From Campylobacterales bacterium (GTDB lineage Bacteria > Campylobacterota > Campylobacteria > Campylobacterales > Sulfurimonadaceae): a DNA stretch of 53,119 nt. Under the pieces are notes generated by a model. The model did not search any database and was not told where the DNA came from. It was given only the letters and a program-made list of their open reading frames with translations. The DNA is taken from assembly GCA_014859655.1 (NCBI GenBank), contig JACUTT010000011.1, positions 1-53,119 of the forward strand, given 5' to 3'. Of the stretch, positions 43,639 to 53,119 are shown piece by piece. Made by a program: the position numbers and the translations under genes. The stretch's first letter is position 1, and the number at the start of each line of letters is the position of its first letter.

Positions 43639-44875
43639 AGTTCGCCTCCTCGTTTATCTCATACTCTTCTATAGTGATCCAGTTGCCGCTGAGATCATGT
43701 TCGCACTCGACCTCAATACGGTTGAAAAACTGGTCCAGACCGGCGTAGATGTTCCCTTTTTCACTCTCTATTAAGACCTCCAGAGGAACGCGGTGCTTTT
43801 GTCTGAAATCAAGATTGTTCGCCGTGATCAAGGCGTTAAGCTCAAGCATCCGCTCTTTTGAAACAAGGCCGTTGATCTCGCCCTTCATCGTCGCAGAGGG
43901 CGTCCCGTCACGTTTAGAATAGGTAAAGGCATGGACATGGGTTAAAGGCATCTGCTTAAGGTTTTCCATTGCCTCTTTCCATAGAGCATCCGTCTCGCCT
44001 GGATGACCGACGATGAAGTCTGTTCCCAGAGCAAAACCTTTTTGAGAGAGCTCATTGAGAAGTTTTATGTCGCTCTCGACACGGTTTCTTCTGTTCATGA
44101 TGCGTAGCATCTCCTGGGAGCTGTGCTGAATGGCGACATGCAGGTGCTTTTCCAGCCATGGCTCGCCCAGGAGCTCTTTGAACTCTTCCGTTATCTGGAT
44201 AGGCTCCATGCTTCCGATGCGGATACGGCGAACGCCTTTGATCTGAGACATTCGCTTCAGCAGTCCCGCCATAGACCTTTTTTCACCCTGCCCATAAGAG
44301 CCGACATTGGTTCCCGTAAGAACAAACTCGCCAAAGCCGTTAGCCGCGAGGCGTCGTATCTGCTCGAGTATCTTCTCTTCGTCGTGGCTTCGTGCATCGC
44401 CGCGCACAAAGGGGATGATGCAGTAAGAACAGCGGAAATTGCACCCCTCCTGGATCTTGATGAAAGCACGCGATTTTCCGATAAACTCTTCGACCACCGT
44501 ATCGTCGATGAAGTCCAGGTCGCCGATCTCATAAAACTTCGTCTCTTTTTTGAGCATCTCGTTGATCTTGGCTTTTTCGGATTGGCCGAAGACTCCGAAG
44601 ACCTTGTCCGCGTTGAAAAGCGACTCCCCTTTGGTGTGGGCTCCGCAGCCGGTCAGGTAGACCTTCGCACCCATCTTGTTTGCCGAGTTGACATAGCCGC
44701 GTACACCGCTGTCCGCACCGTTGGTGACCGTGCAGGAGTTGACGATGATGATGTCCGCTTCGTTCTCGTTTTCAATGATCTCAAAATCTTCCAGATGCGA
44801 AAGCATGACCTGAGAATCAAAAAGATTGGTCCGGCACCCAAAGGTCTTAATAAATACTTTTTGTTTGTTTGTCAT
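43625..44875 (-). CDS. mtaB: tRNA t6A37 methylthiotransferase MtaB
   Basis: A 416-aa radical-SAM enzyme that adds a methylthio group to t6A at tRNA position 37. The N-terminal domain (FIKTFGCRTNLFDSQVM) binds one cluster. The radical-SAM set is CNFRCSYCIIPFVRG. The GDARSHDEEKILEQI and LTGTNVGSYG stretches are typical of the MtaB branch. A TRAM-like tail follows. The ATG overlaps the mscS stop (TAATG). Confidence 0.94.
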   Translation of the reverse strand: MTNKQKVFIKTFGCRTNLFDSQVMLSHLEDFEIIENENEADIIIVNSCTVTNGADSGVRGYVNSANKMGAKVYLTGCGAHTKGESLFNADKVFGVFGQSEKAKINEMLKKETKFYEIGDLDFIDDTVVEEFIGKSRAFIKIQEGCNFRCSYCIIPFVRGDARSHDEEKILEQIRRLAANGFGEFVLTGTNVGSYGQGEKRSMAGLLKRMSQIKGVRRIRIGSMEPIQITEEFKELLGEPWLEKHLHVAIQHSSQEMLRIMNRRNRVESDIKLLNELSQKGFALGTDFIVGHPGETDALWKEAMENLKQMPLTHVHAFTYSKRDGTPSATMKGEINGLVSKERMLELNALITANNLDFRQKHRVPLEVLIESEKGNIYAGLDQFFNRIEVECEHDLSGNWITIEEYEINEEANYARL

Positions 44876-46518
44876 TACCAGTTCACCGTTGGGCCTTCGT
44901 TTGGATTGGCCGAGGGAAGCCCGGGCATTTTTTTCTCGTTTGCATTGAGATGAAGCGTCTGTGTAGGGTAAGCGATCTGAATATCATCGGCCGCATTGAA
45001 GGCATCGACGATCTCGACAGAGATCGTACTGCGAAGCGTCAGCGTGGCATAGGCATTGGTCAGATACCAGGCGCTGATACAGACCCCGTTTGGTTCGATA
45101 AAGGAGAAGACCCTCGGCTCAACATTGGTGTTTTTCAGGCTATAGCGGTTACGCAGTTTGTTAAGCTGAGTACGGGTGATATCAGTGTAGCCTTTGGAAT
45201 ACTTGCGCGCGATCTCCTTGGCCAGATGGATCGCTTTTCTGTGGTTTGAGTCAAAGGTGATCATAATGTCTATCCCGTCCCATACCGTCTTCAAGGAGAC
45301 ATGGGTATAGTTGGCGATCATGTGCGTAAAGATGTAGTTGTTGGGGATAAAGATAATGCGTCCCGCACGGCGGTTGTCGGTATAGCTCGTCAGAGTGATA
45401 TCTTCAAGGATGGTGATGCGCAGCAGTGAGATGTCTAGGATGTCTCCCACGTATTTCATCCCCTCTTTGTCGACTCTGATCCTGTCGCCGACATGCACAG
45501 CGCCGCCGAGCACGATGACAAGCCAGCCCAGAATGCTCATAAACCAGTCTTTCATCGCGATGGCAATACCCGCAGAGGCAAAACCCAGTACTGTGATAAA
45601 ATAGCCCGCATTATCTATGTAGGAAAAGGCCACTATCAAAAAGATTAGGGTCACATTCACAAAGGTAAGCATCTTGTGCGCCATATAGATCCGCTCGTTG
45701 TCTGTGATGTACTTCTTGATCACCAGCTTGATAAGAAAGAAGAAAACAAAGAGAACAAGGACGATAATGCCCAGATTGAAAAGTTTGAGCGTCTGTGCTT
45801 TTATCTCTTTTTCCACCTGCGTGACCGCAGTATCCGCGCGTTGTTCATAGACGACAAAGGCTTTTTTGACTGTCTCGAAGGCGCCCTCAAAGAGCGAAAG
45901 TTTGTGCATGTCTTCAAGCGAGGCTTCCATATCCTCATAGCTCTTGGTCAGAAGCGACAGCTCCGTGCTCAAGCGGGCCTTTTTGCGCAGAAGAAGAATA
46001 TATACACTGAGGCTCTTCTCTCTTTGTAGATACTCGTTCACCTTTCCGTTGATCTGCTTCACATACGAGAGTGCGGAAAAGATCGCGATCGGATTTGTCA
46101 CATTGGGCGGTTCAGGCAGTTCGTCGGGAACGAGCAGGTCCTTAAAGGGGGTGGTATCCTTACCTTGCAAAAGCTCGATCTGGTTTGCCAGTATCTGTTC
46201 GCGTGTCTCTAGCGCATTCAGTTCTTCGCGCGGCCCTTTCTTCTTGGAGAGTTTCTTGATGTTGTCACGCACTTCCTGAAGCTCTTTTTCGACTTTTCGG
46301 TAGGTGGTATAGGAGTCATAGCTCTTCTGCCACAAGACCCCCTCTTTTGCCAGTTTCTGGAGGGTATTGTCGATTTTAGAGCGCAAAAGATCAACCTGCT
46401 CCTGCTTTGCTTTTTCTTCTATGAGTTTTTCTTGACTCGCATTGTTCTCTGCCGGCACGCTTGTTTCGGCAAAGAGAAGGCTTGAAAAAGCGAGCAGAAA
46501 GAAAAAGAGTCTATTCAC
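44875..46518 (-). CDS. MscS-type mechanosensitive channel with N-terminal coil
   Basis: A 547-aa exported channel protein. I choose GTG 46518 behind GGAGA, giving a clean signal peptide (VNRLFFFLLAFSSLLFA); the frame also opens at TTG 46533. A long periplasmic coiled coil (about 20-235) precedes three to four membrane spans. The MscS core has GFASAGIAIAMKDWFMSILG and VGDRIRVDKEGMKYVGDI. It releases solutes on hypo-osmotic shock. It lies between aroB and mtaB. Confidence 0.9.
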   Translation of the reverse strand: MNRLFFFLLAFSSLLFAETSVPAENNASQEKLIEEKAKQEQVDLLRSKIDNTLQKLAKEGVLWQKSYDSYTTYRKVEKELQEVRDNIKKLSKKKGPREELNALETREQILANQIELLQGKDTTPFKDLLVPDELPEPPNVTNPIAIFSALSYVKQINGKVNEYLQREKSLSVYILLLRKKARLSTELSLLTKSYEDMEASLEDMHKLSLFEGAFETVKKAFVVYEQRADTAVTQVEKEIKAQTLKLFNLGIIVLVLFVFFFLIKLVIKKYITDNERIYMAHKMLTFVNVTLIFLIVAFSYIDNAGYFITVLGFASAGIAIAMKDWFMSILGWLVIVLGGAVHVGDRIRVDKEGMKYVGDILDISLLRITILEDITLTSYTDNRRAGRIIFIPNNYIFTHMIANYTHVSLKTVWDGIDIMITFDSNHRKAIHLAKEIARKYSKGYTDITRTQLNKLRNRYSLKNTNVEPRVFSFIEPNGVCISAWYLTNAYATLTLRSTISVEIVDAFNAADDIQIAYPTQTLHLNANEKKMPGLPSANPNEGPTVNW

Positions 46519-47569
46519 TTTTTTTCTCCGCAAACATTTTCAACACATCCATTACGGTCTCTTTTGAGACATCATCGCGCAGTTCAACCGCGCCGATATG
46601 CTCCGGCAGGATAAAGGTGATCGCCGAGTCCGCGCTCTTCTTGTCCAGAAAAAAAGCCGTATAGAAGGCATCCAGGTCGGATATCGTGTAGTCGACGGGG
46701 AGCTTGTATTTACGCAAAAACGCTTTGATGCGCTGAAGTTCATCTTCGTTCATGAGACCCAGACGAGAGGCGAGTTCATTGGCTATGACCATGCCGATCG
46801 AGACGGTCTCGCCGTGTAGATACTGGGTATATGCCGTCTCGTTTTCGATCACATGCCCAAAGGTGTGTCCGTAGTTGAGCGCCGCACGCAGTCCCTTCTC
46901 TTTCTCATCTTGCGAAATGACCATCGCTTTCGTCTGCACCGACTTTGCAATAGCTTCTTGCATCACTGCTTTATCATGCAGATCTGCACTCTCAAGCCAC
47001 TCAAAGAAGGCCTTGTCAAAACAGATGGCCATCTTCACGATCTCTGCTATACCTGCTGCATATTCACGCTCAGGCAGGGTTGAGAGGAAATGCGGATCGA
47101 CATACACGGCTATGGGCTGGTGAAAGGTGCCGATCAGGTTTTTCCCGTAGGCATTGTTGACCCCCGTTTTTCCTCCGACACTGGCATCGACCTGAGAGAG
47201 CAGTGTGGTGGGGATCTGGATAAAATTAATGCCGCGCTGATAGATGCTGGCGGCAAAACCGGTCATATCGCCGATAACGCCTCCGCCTAGAGCGATCAGG
47301 ACAGAAGAGCGGTTAAACTTGTGCTCAAAAATATTATTAAGGATTTTTTCAACATTCGAGAGGGTCTTGAATTGCTCCCCGTCTTCAACCGTGATGATAT
47401 AGATCTCTTTTGCCGAGAGCCTGCCAAGGAGGTAGTGCAGGTGCAGACCGCTTACTTTCGGGTTGGTGATAATCGCCACTTTTGCATCTATGTGCATGTT
47501 CTGCAGTTCGCCGATATGGACCTGATAGGAGTTGTCGATTTCACGCTTGAGCTGAATGTCAATGTTCAT
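46511..47569 (-). CDS. aroB: 3-dehydroquinate synthase
   Basis: AroB makes 3-dehydroquinate from DAHP in the shikimate pathway, with NAD and a metal. The 352-aa protein has LIALGGGVIGDMTGFAASIY, FIQIPTTLLSQVDASVGGKT, ALNYGHTFGHVIEN and LHGETVSIGM. These hold the metal Glu and His ligands. It heads the aroB-mscS-mtaB-FtsH-bioV-mogA operon. The upstream 110 nt is AT-rich with TATAATA near 47594. Confidence 0.97.
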   Translation of the reverse strand: MNIDIQLKREIDNSYQVHIGELQNMHIDAKVAIITNPKVSGLHLHYLLGRLSAKEIYIITVEDGEQFKTLSNVEKILNNIFEHKFNRSSVLIALGGGVIGDMTGFAASIYQRGINFIQIPTTLLSQVDASVGGKTGVNNAYGKNLIGTFHQPIAVYVDPHFLSTLPEREYAAGIAEIVKMAICFDKAFFEWLESADLHDKAVMQEAIAKSVQTKAMVISQDEKEKGLRAALNYGHTFGHVIENETAYTQYLHGETVSIGMVIANELASRLGLMNEDELQRIKAFLRKYKLPVDYTISDLDAFYTAFFLDKKSADSAITFILPEHIGAVELRDDVSKETVMDVLKMFAEKKSE

Positions 47570-47684
47570 TGTTTATCTTTTAAATTTTTAAATATATAAT
47601 ACTCAGCCAAGGCTTTAAAAGTGATAAATAAAAGATAGAAGATTGAAAATATCTGCCGCAGGTGGCCTTGAAGCTGCCGCGCTT

Positions 47685-49091
47685 TTATATCTGTGTAGGA
47701 ATAAAAAGCTGGTGGTAATTGCCCAGTCTGTGATAAAGCTGCTCGCTGTCGGTAGAGAAGAGAGAATAAAAGGGCTGCTCGAGTATCTTTTCAGAAAAAG
47801 GCAGACAGTGCAAAAAGTTCTCTTTCTGTTTTAAAAAGCGGATAGGATTAGCCTCTTCGGAAACGATCTTGATCGACTTTGAAAAGATGACAGATAAATT
47901 TTCATAATGCTCTACAATACGCTCTTTTTGTTCATTTTTCTCCTGGGTAAACTCAAAGAGTTCAAGGTTAAAAGAGAGTTGTGCCGAGATGTCAAAGACT
48001 GTTGTCGATATCTTTTCAAGGTCTTTGTTGTCCGTCAGAATAACAACGCTCTCTTTGAGCTTTGAGAAGGGCTTCTGCGCCAATTTAAGTACAGGAATCT
48101 TGCTGTCATAAAGGGTCTGGCGTATCTTGAGCATTGAAAAAAGTTTGCTCGAAAGCATTACGAGCCCGATGTTCATTTTCTTGATATCATTTAGTATGAT
48201 AGCCATTTTATCTTGCTGCGTATAGTCGATGTCGACAACGATACGCTCACTGCGGTGGGCCTTTATCTTTTCAATCATATCAATATCGGAGGCGTTGATG
48301 ACACGGATATAGAGCTTGTCTCCCAGGTTTTTGTGGATATGTTTTGCACGTTTGATGAGCTTTGGGAGTGTTTTTTCGCTCTCTGTGGCCATATCGATAT
48401 AGAGATAGAGATTTTTGCCATAAGGCGCGGGAAACTGGCCGAGCTCGCGTTTTATCGCGCGGTAGACTGTTTTTAAAACAGAAGGTTCACCCACAAGAAG
48501 CAGGAGGTCGTTGGGCTGGATCATCCGTTTTGGAGAGGCAAGAATAAGGCGCTGATTGCGGTAGATCGCGACGATTTTCCAATTCTTCTGCTCCAAGGCT
48601 TCGATATGTCTGTAGACAAAGGAGCTTCCGAAAGGAACAAGGATCTCCATGATTTCCCCCTCCCCCAGACCCACATTCTGCGCGATGACGGGAACATTGG
48701 GAAGGTAGTCTAGCAAACGGCTTGAGATCAGGTCGTTTGTATTGACAACCACGATGTTCTGGTCGTCAAACTCCAGCCCCCAACGATCAAGCAGTATGAT
48801 TCGCAATTGATGTTTGACTGCGCGGATATTTTTGATGCTCAGGTCAACATCGATCGAGTTTTTAAGGGCGATGATAACCTGGATGAAGTCCATTTTTAGG
48901 AGGTTTGAGAGCTTGTAGAAGCTGGTAGGATCGAACTGGTAGAACTTAAACTGAGAAGGTTTGGCGTTGGGAACATCAAGCTTGTCCATAGAAACAACAT
49001 AGTAGATATTTTCGCTGGTATAGGTATCGGCGACCCGTTCGATAAAATGTTTTCCGGTATTGCCGTCAGTCAAGATCAATATCTTTTTCAT
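47685..49091 (-). CDS. COG3400-type TrkA-like protein
   Basis: A 468-aa cytoplasmic protein. The N-terminal 130 residues look like a Rossmann-type TrkA-N fold (ILILTDGNTGKHFIERVADT). A TrkA-C-like module follows (about 140-215; VPFGSSFVYRHIEAL, LLLLVGEP). The C-terminal part is variable. Proteins of this size are common in Campylobacterota and were grouped as COG3400; the role may be K+ channel or transporter control. There is no membrane segment. The family name is from recall. Confidence 0.75.
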   Translation of the reverse strand: MKKILILTDGNTGKHFIERVADTYTSENIYYVVSMDKLDVPNAKPSQFKFYQFDPTSFYKLSNLLKMDFIQVIIALKNSIDVDLSIKNIRAVKHQLRIILLDRWGLEFDDQNIVVVNTNDLISSRLLDYLPNVPVIAQNVGLGEGEIMEILVPFGSSFVYRHIEALEQKNWKIVAIYRNQRLILASPKRMIQPNDLLLLVGEPSVLKTVYRAIKRELGQFPAPYGKNLYLYIDMATESEKTLPKLIKRAKHIHKNLGDKLYIRVINASDIDMIEKIKAHRSERIVVDIDYTQQDKMAIILNDIKKMNIGLVMLSSKLFSMLKIRQTLYDSKIPVLKLAQKPFSKLKESVVILTDNKDLEKISTTVFDISAQLSFNLELFEFTQEKNEQKERIVEHYENLSVIFSKSIKIVSEEANPIRFLKQKENFLHCLPFSEKILEQPFYSLFSTDSEQLYHRLGNYHQLFIPTQI

Positions 49092-49093
49092 AG

Positions 49094-50317
<1,224 letters not shown>

Positions 50318-50373
50318 AATAAAGCACAAACGCGCAATTGAGTATGATTGTGGACAAAAAAAGAGGAAAAAAT

Positions 50374-50670
50374 ATGAAAAGATTTATAATGCTTGCCCTG
50401 TTAACTTCGGCTTTAAGCGCGGGAGACTATGAAAAAGGGTGGGATGCGGTCAGGCACAGTGATTATAAAAGTGCGATCTCTTTGTGGAGACCTTTGGCAG
50501 AACAGGGCAATTCACAGGCGCAAAGTGCACTTGGTTCAATCTACTGCTTTGGCGACGGTGTTCAAGCCGACCTACAAGAGTGCACCTACTGGATCAAAAA
50601 AGCACGCGAAAACGGCGAAGACGTCTCAAAGATCTGGAATGACTACAAGCTGTGGAAGTATGACCACTAG
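50374..50670 (+). CDS. Exported Sel1-repeat protein
   Basis: A 98-aa protein with a signal peptide (MKRFIMLALLTSALSAG) and one and a half Sel1-like repeats (WRPLAEQGNSQAQSALGSIY, then CFGDGVQADLQECTYWIKKA). The ATG at 50374 follows GAGGAAAA; a 12-codon extension upstream is open but has no site. Sel1 proteins are periplasmic adaptors. A GAGGC/GCCTC hairpin lies at 50692-50707 as a weak terminator. Confidence 0.88.
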   Translation: MKRFIMLALLTSALSAGDYEKGWDAVRHSDYKSAISLWRPLAEQGNSQAQSALGSIYCFGDGVQADLQECTYWIKKARENGEDVSKIWNDYKLWKYDH

Positions 50671-50750
50671 CTCTCTTTATCTGTGCAAACGGAGGCTAAA
50701 ACGCCTCTTCCTTCCCCTTGTATCATAACTTTATGGGTGAAACGTTCTGT

Positions 50751-51650
50751 CTAAGAGAGGCTCTTTGTCTCGTCAAGGACGCGCTTGATCTCTGCTTTTA
50801 ACTCAAGCGCGATATTTTCCGCCTTATTATGCATCCATTCAAGATAAGAGCGGTCTTCGTTGACGATCTCTTCGGGCGACTTGCCCTTGTACTTTCCAAA
50901 ACTGATGATAAGATCGGCCTTGCTCTGCATCGCATCGAGATAATGGCTGAAACTGTGTCTGAGGTCCATATCAAGATCAAAGGTCTCAAACATATAAACA
51001 AGACTTCTGCGCTCCACCAGGGCTACCTCTTCGATGCGTCTTCCCTTGTGTTTTCCAAAAGGCATGATCTCCATCAAAATAGGCTGTGAACACATCTCGA
51101 TCATCAGTTCGGGCGTGTGGTTTTGTCGGAGGTGGTCGTAAAAGTTCTTGAGCACGATCACATCTCCCAAGGCGTCATGCGCATTGATCTGCACGCCGAG
51201 TTCGGCCATCTGTGCCGCCTCTTTTTTGTACAGTCCCAGCGCGTATCGGTTGTACTGCAGGCCGTGCGGCTCTTCATGGTAGAAGTAGCGGTGGATTCTA
51301 AAGGTGTCGATCAGCTGCATCTTGGACTCGAAGCCCTCTTTGGCCAGCATCCCCAGGTCAAACTCCGCACTTTGGATGACGATGACATTCTCAGGCGAGT
51401 TGAGCTCGTTTAGTCGCACAAAACCCTTCAGTTCGGTACACGCAGGCTTGCCTTCTATCATCTCGGGCGTGATATGGTGAATGGCCATGGAGTCAAATTT
51501 GCTCGGCAAGGGTGCCAGGCAGTACTCATTATGGACCTCTTCGACCCTGCCCTCATCATCACAGACCAAATAGCTCAGCTGAATGATCCTGTCCTCTTCG
51601 AGTATCCCTGTCGTCTCGGTGTCGAGTATAATGATTTTACGTTCTGCCAT
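50751..51650 (-). CDS. DEDDh 3'-5' exonuclease (DnaQ-like)
   Basis: A 299-aa protein with an N-terminal exonuclease domain (about 1-175) and two small C-terminal repeats (IMPFGKHKGRRIEEV and IISFGKYKGKSPEEIV). Catalytic residues are Asp and Glu in ILDTETTG, Asp in SAEFDLGML and His/Asp in AHDALGDV. The repeats resemble a DUF3820-type module. It probably trims DNA or RNA; it is not the replicative epsilon subunit by context. It stands alone before ribB. Confidence 0.88.
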   Translation of the reverse strand: MAERKIIILDTETTGILEEDRIIQLSYLVCDDEGRVEEVHNEYCLAPLPSKFDSMAIHHITPEMIEGKPACTELKGFVRLNELNSPENVIVIQSAEFDLGMLAKEGFESKMQLIDTFRIHRYFYHEEPHGLQYNRYALGLYKKEAAQMAELGVQINAHDALGDVIVLKNFYDHLRQNHTPELMIEMCSQPILMEIMPFGKHKGRRIEEVALVERRSLVYMFETFDLDMDLRHSFSHYLDAMQSKADLIISFGKYKGKSPEEIVNEDRSYLEWMHNKAENIALELKAEIKRVLDETKSLS

Positions 51651-51722
51651 CTCTTGTCCTCATATATTAATTCTTAAAAGAATACCAAAAAACGGCTTGG
51701 GATAAGATTGAAGGCTGAGGAA

Positions 51723-51752
51723 TTGCCGCCACAGGAGATGCTATAGCGGCAA
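51723..51752. other. Inverted repeat between the exonuclease and ribB
   Basis: TTGCCGC and GCGGCAA form a perfect 7-bp stem with a 16-nt loop, just after the ribB stop. No U-run follows on the ribB strand, so it is a hairpin of uncertain role. Confidence 0.4.
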
Positions 51753-51759
51753 AAAAAGG

Positions 51760-52791
51760 TTACTCTGTGGGATCGATAAGTTCAGCCACTTCAAGCCCGA
51801 AGCCCGAGAGTCCGATGAAGTCTGTGTGTCTCATGCTCGTCAGAAGACGCATATTCTTGATGCCGAGGCTTTTGAGGATCTGCGCGCCGATGCCATACTC
51901 TTTCATCGAACTGTGCTGATGATCAGGCTTGTTGATGAAGACCAAAGCACCGCTGTTGAGCTTGAGGTAGTTGATCGAGTCGATAAGCTGCTCATATTTG
52001 GGACCGTTGGAGAGAAGCTCGATGTCGGGGATGATGTTGTGCACCTTAACATTGGCCGTTTCGCCGACACCGTGGAAGACGATGGCCGTGTGCTCTATGC
52101 CTTCATGGTCCACAAAAGAGTGCTTTTTGACCTTGACACCGAAAAACTCGCTCTCCTCTTCGTGCGCACTTTTGATAAGACTCTCGTTGGCGAGTCGGTA
52201 CTCAACGATATCGGAGATATAGACTATCTTCTGATTGTGCTTCTTGGAAAACTCTTCAAGATCGTCGCGCCGCGCCATCGTCCCGTCATCTTTCATAATC
52301 TCGCATATTACCGAGGATTCGGCCAAACCGGCGAGACGACAAAGATCAACTGAACCTTCGGTATGCCCCGTGCGGATCAAGGTGCCGCCCTCTTTTGCAA
52401 TCAGAGGAAAGATATGCCCCGGCTTAACCAGTTCGCTCGCTCGACTTAGCGGATTGGCCAGGATCTTGATCGTCATGTCGCGCTCAGAAGCGGAGATGCC
52501 TGTAATCGCCTCGGCCGCGTCAACAGAAACGGTAAACGCCGTCTCGTGCATGGAGGTGTTGGAGCTGACCATAGGGTTCAGCTCCAGTCTCGAAGCGATG
52601 TCCTTGGAGATCGCCACACAGATCAGGCCTTTGGCATGCGTCGCCATAAAGTTGACATGCGCCGGTGTTGAAAAGGTGGATGCATAGACAAGATCCCCCT
52701 CGTTTTCGCGGTCTTCATCGTCCATCATGATGACCATGTTGCCTTTTTTTATCTCTTCTATCGCTGCTTTTACACGTTCTATTGGGCTCAT
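51760..52791 (-). CDS. ribB: 3,4-dihydroxy-2-butanone 4-phosphate synthase with degenerate RibA domain
   Basis: A 343-aa protein. The first 200 residues are a full RibB: MMDDEDRENEGDLVYAS, the RTGHTEGSVDLCRLAGL loop and VICEIMKDDGTMARRDDL. It makes the four-carbon riboflavin precursor from ribulose-5-phosphate. The C-terminal 140 residues fold like GTP cyclohydrolase II but lack the zinc cysteines and the Arg-rich active site, so a separate RibA is needed. No FMN riboswitch is seen upstream. Confidence 0.92.
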   Translation of the reverse strand: MSPIERVKAAIEEIKKGNMVIMMDDEDRENEGDLVYASTFSTPAHVNFMATHAKGLICVAISKDIASRLELNPMVSSNTSMHETAFTVSVDAAEAITGISASERDMTIKILANPLSRASELVKPGHIFPLIAKEGGTLIRTGHTEGSVDLCRLAGLAESSVICEIMKDDGTMARRDDLEEFSKKHNQKIVYISDIVEYRLANESLIKSAHEEESEFFGVKVKKHSFVDHEGIEHTAIVFHGVGETANVKVHNIIPDIELLSNGPKYEQLIDSINYLKLNSGALVFINKPDHQHSSMKEYGIGAQILKSLGIKNMRLLTSMRHTDFIGLSGFGLEVAELIDPTE

Positions 52792-52899
52792 ATGTGAATC
52801 TTTTTTTAGAATTTTGGTGATTATATCCTATTCTTTGAAATTTTTTGAGCCCTGCCCGCTTTTCATCCTAACATGTGATACAAGCCCGGCCAGATGAGC

Positions 52900-52928
52900 T
52901 TGACAAATATCAAAAGTTTGCCTATAAT
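52900..52928 (+). promoter_or_regulatory. Consensus promoter of the tRNA pair
   Basis: TTGACA at 52900-52905 and TATAAT at 52923-52928 with a 17-nt spacer, a perfect sigma-70 promoter, 28 nt before tRNA-Gln. Confidence 0.9.
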
Positions 52929-52956
52929 TCCGCCATACTAAAACAGTTGATGTCAC

Positions 52957-53031
52957 TGGGGTATCGCCAAGCGGTAAGGCACTAGTTTTTGGTACTGGCA
53001 TTCGGGGGTTCGAATCCCTCTACCCCATCCA
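52957..53031 (+). tRNA. tRNA-Gln (TTG)
   Basis: A 75-nt cloverleaf. TGGGGTA pairs with TACCCCA, the anticodon stem is CTAGT/ACTGG with TTG in the loop, and the T-arm has GGTTCGAATCC. The CCA end is encoded. Confidence 0.95.
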
Positions 53032-53040
53032 CCCACATAT

Positions 53041-53117
<77 letters not shown>

Positions 53118-53119
53118 AT

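Noticed and set aside
44123-44953. 276-codon plus-strand frame over mtaB
   Set aside because: mtaB has all radical-SAM motifs; this frame is its antisense shadow.
47643-47834. 63-codon plus-strand frame over the COG3400 gene end
   Set aside because: Mostly antisense to the gene's C-terminus, no ribosome site.
52792-52899. FMN riboswitch upstream of ribB
   Set aside because: No RFN-element core sequences; the stretch is AT-rich and short.

Overview
The window reads as ordinary chromosome of a free-living Campylobacterota bacterium (Epsilonproteobacteria), most like the Sulfurimonas/Sulfuricurvum group. The pointers are gene content and order: a BioV-type pimeloyl-ACP esterase beside mogA and an FtsH-like gene, a type-E succinate dehydrogenase/fumarate reductase (SdhA-SdhB-SdhE), a CiaD-like gene beside purU, a paired flgF/flgG operon behind a sigma-54 promoter, the long DapD form, and dense operons with 1-14 nt overlaps. 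Assignment to a genus is inference. There is no prophage, CRISPR array, rRNA or intact insertion sequence, and no gene-free stretch longer than 300 nt.

Layout. 1-135: two copies of a 60-bp repeat, then a minus-strand ankyrin gene. 771-2389: dapD and a short flagellar-rod-like gene. 2407-4396 (minus): a NlpC/P60 lipoprotein and a LexA/CI-like self-cleaving repressor, whose upstream region holds a palindrome and a 27-codon plus-strand ORF. 4630-8164 (minus): leuD-leuB-TPR-CiaD-like-purU-trmL and a newly noticed 36-aa membrane peptide. 8282-9906: flgF-flgG. 10086-12707: rpoD and a PAS-like protein. 12694-14787 (minus): hemL, atpZ and a membrane protein. 14940-15797: a TonB-like protein. 15804-20961 (minus): cytochrome c, CitE-like lyase, two half-length LetA/PqiA proteins and a seven-MCE-domain LetB, a lipid-transport cluster. 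21025-28672: folD, lepB, an M50 protease, rpiB, a coiled-coil protein, apt, trpB, pepA and ychF. 28940-32758 (minus): thiL, truD, psd and an unknown protein. 32902-34110: a GGDEF-like protein with a degenerate active site. 34264-37857: sdhA-sdhB-sdhE. 37914-39633 (minus): a broken Met/Gln-rich exported protein and a cysteine-poor SdhB/SdhE-like fusion. 39792-40923: a GlsB-type membrane protein and exonuclease III. 40960-47569 (minus): aroB, mscS, mtaB, a protease-dead FtsH, bioV and mogA. 47685-49091 (minus): a COG3400-type protein. 49178-50670: tgt and a Sel1-repeat protein. 50751-52791 (minus): a DEDDh exonuclease and RibB with a degenerate second domain. 52957-53117: tRNA-Gln and initiator tRNA-Met behind a consensus promoter.

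The most unusual segment is about 37.9-39.7 kb. There the sdhABE operon faces a gene that is visibly a fusion of an SdhB-like half and the C-terminal half of SdhE. All iron-sulfur cysteines are lost, and an in-frame amber codon interrupts an extension that aligns without gaps to the SdhE C-terminus. Next to it lies a Met-rich exported protein disrupted by two compensating single-base indels. Other points of interest are two tail-overlapping small ORFs at 4.55-4.74 kb, the split LetA plus seven-MCE LetB cluster, and three enzyme-family proteins that have lost catalytic residues (FtsH, GGDEF, GTP cyclohydrolase II).
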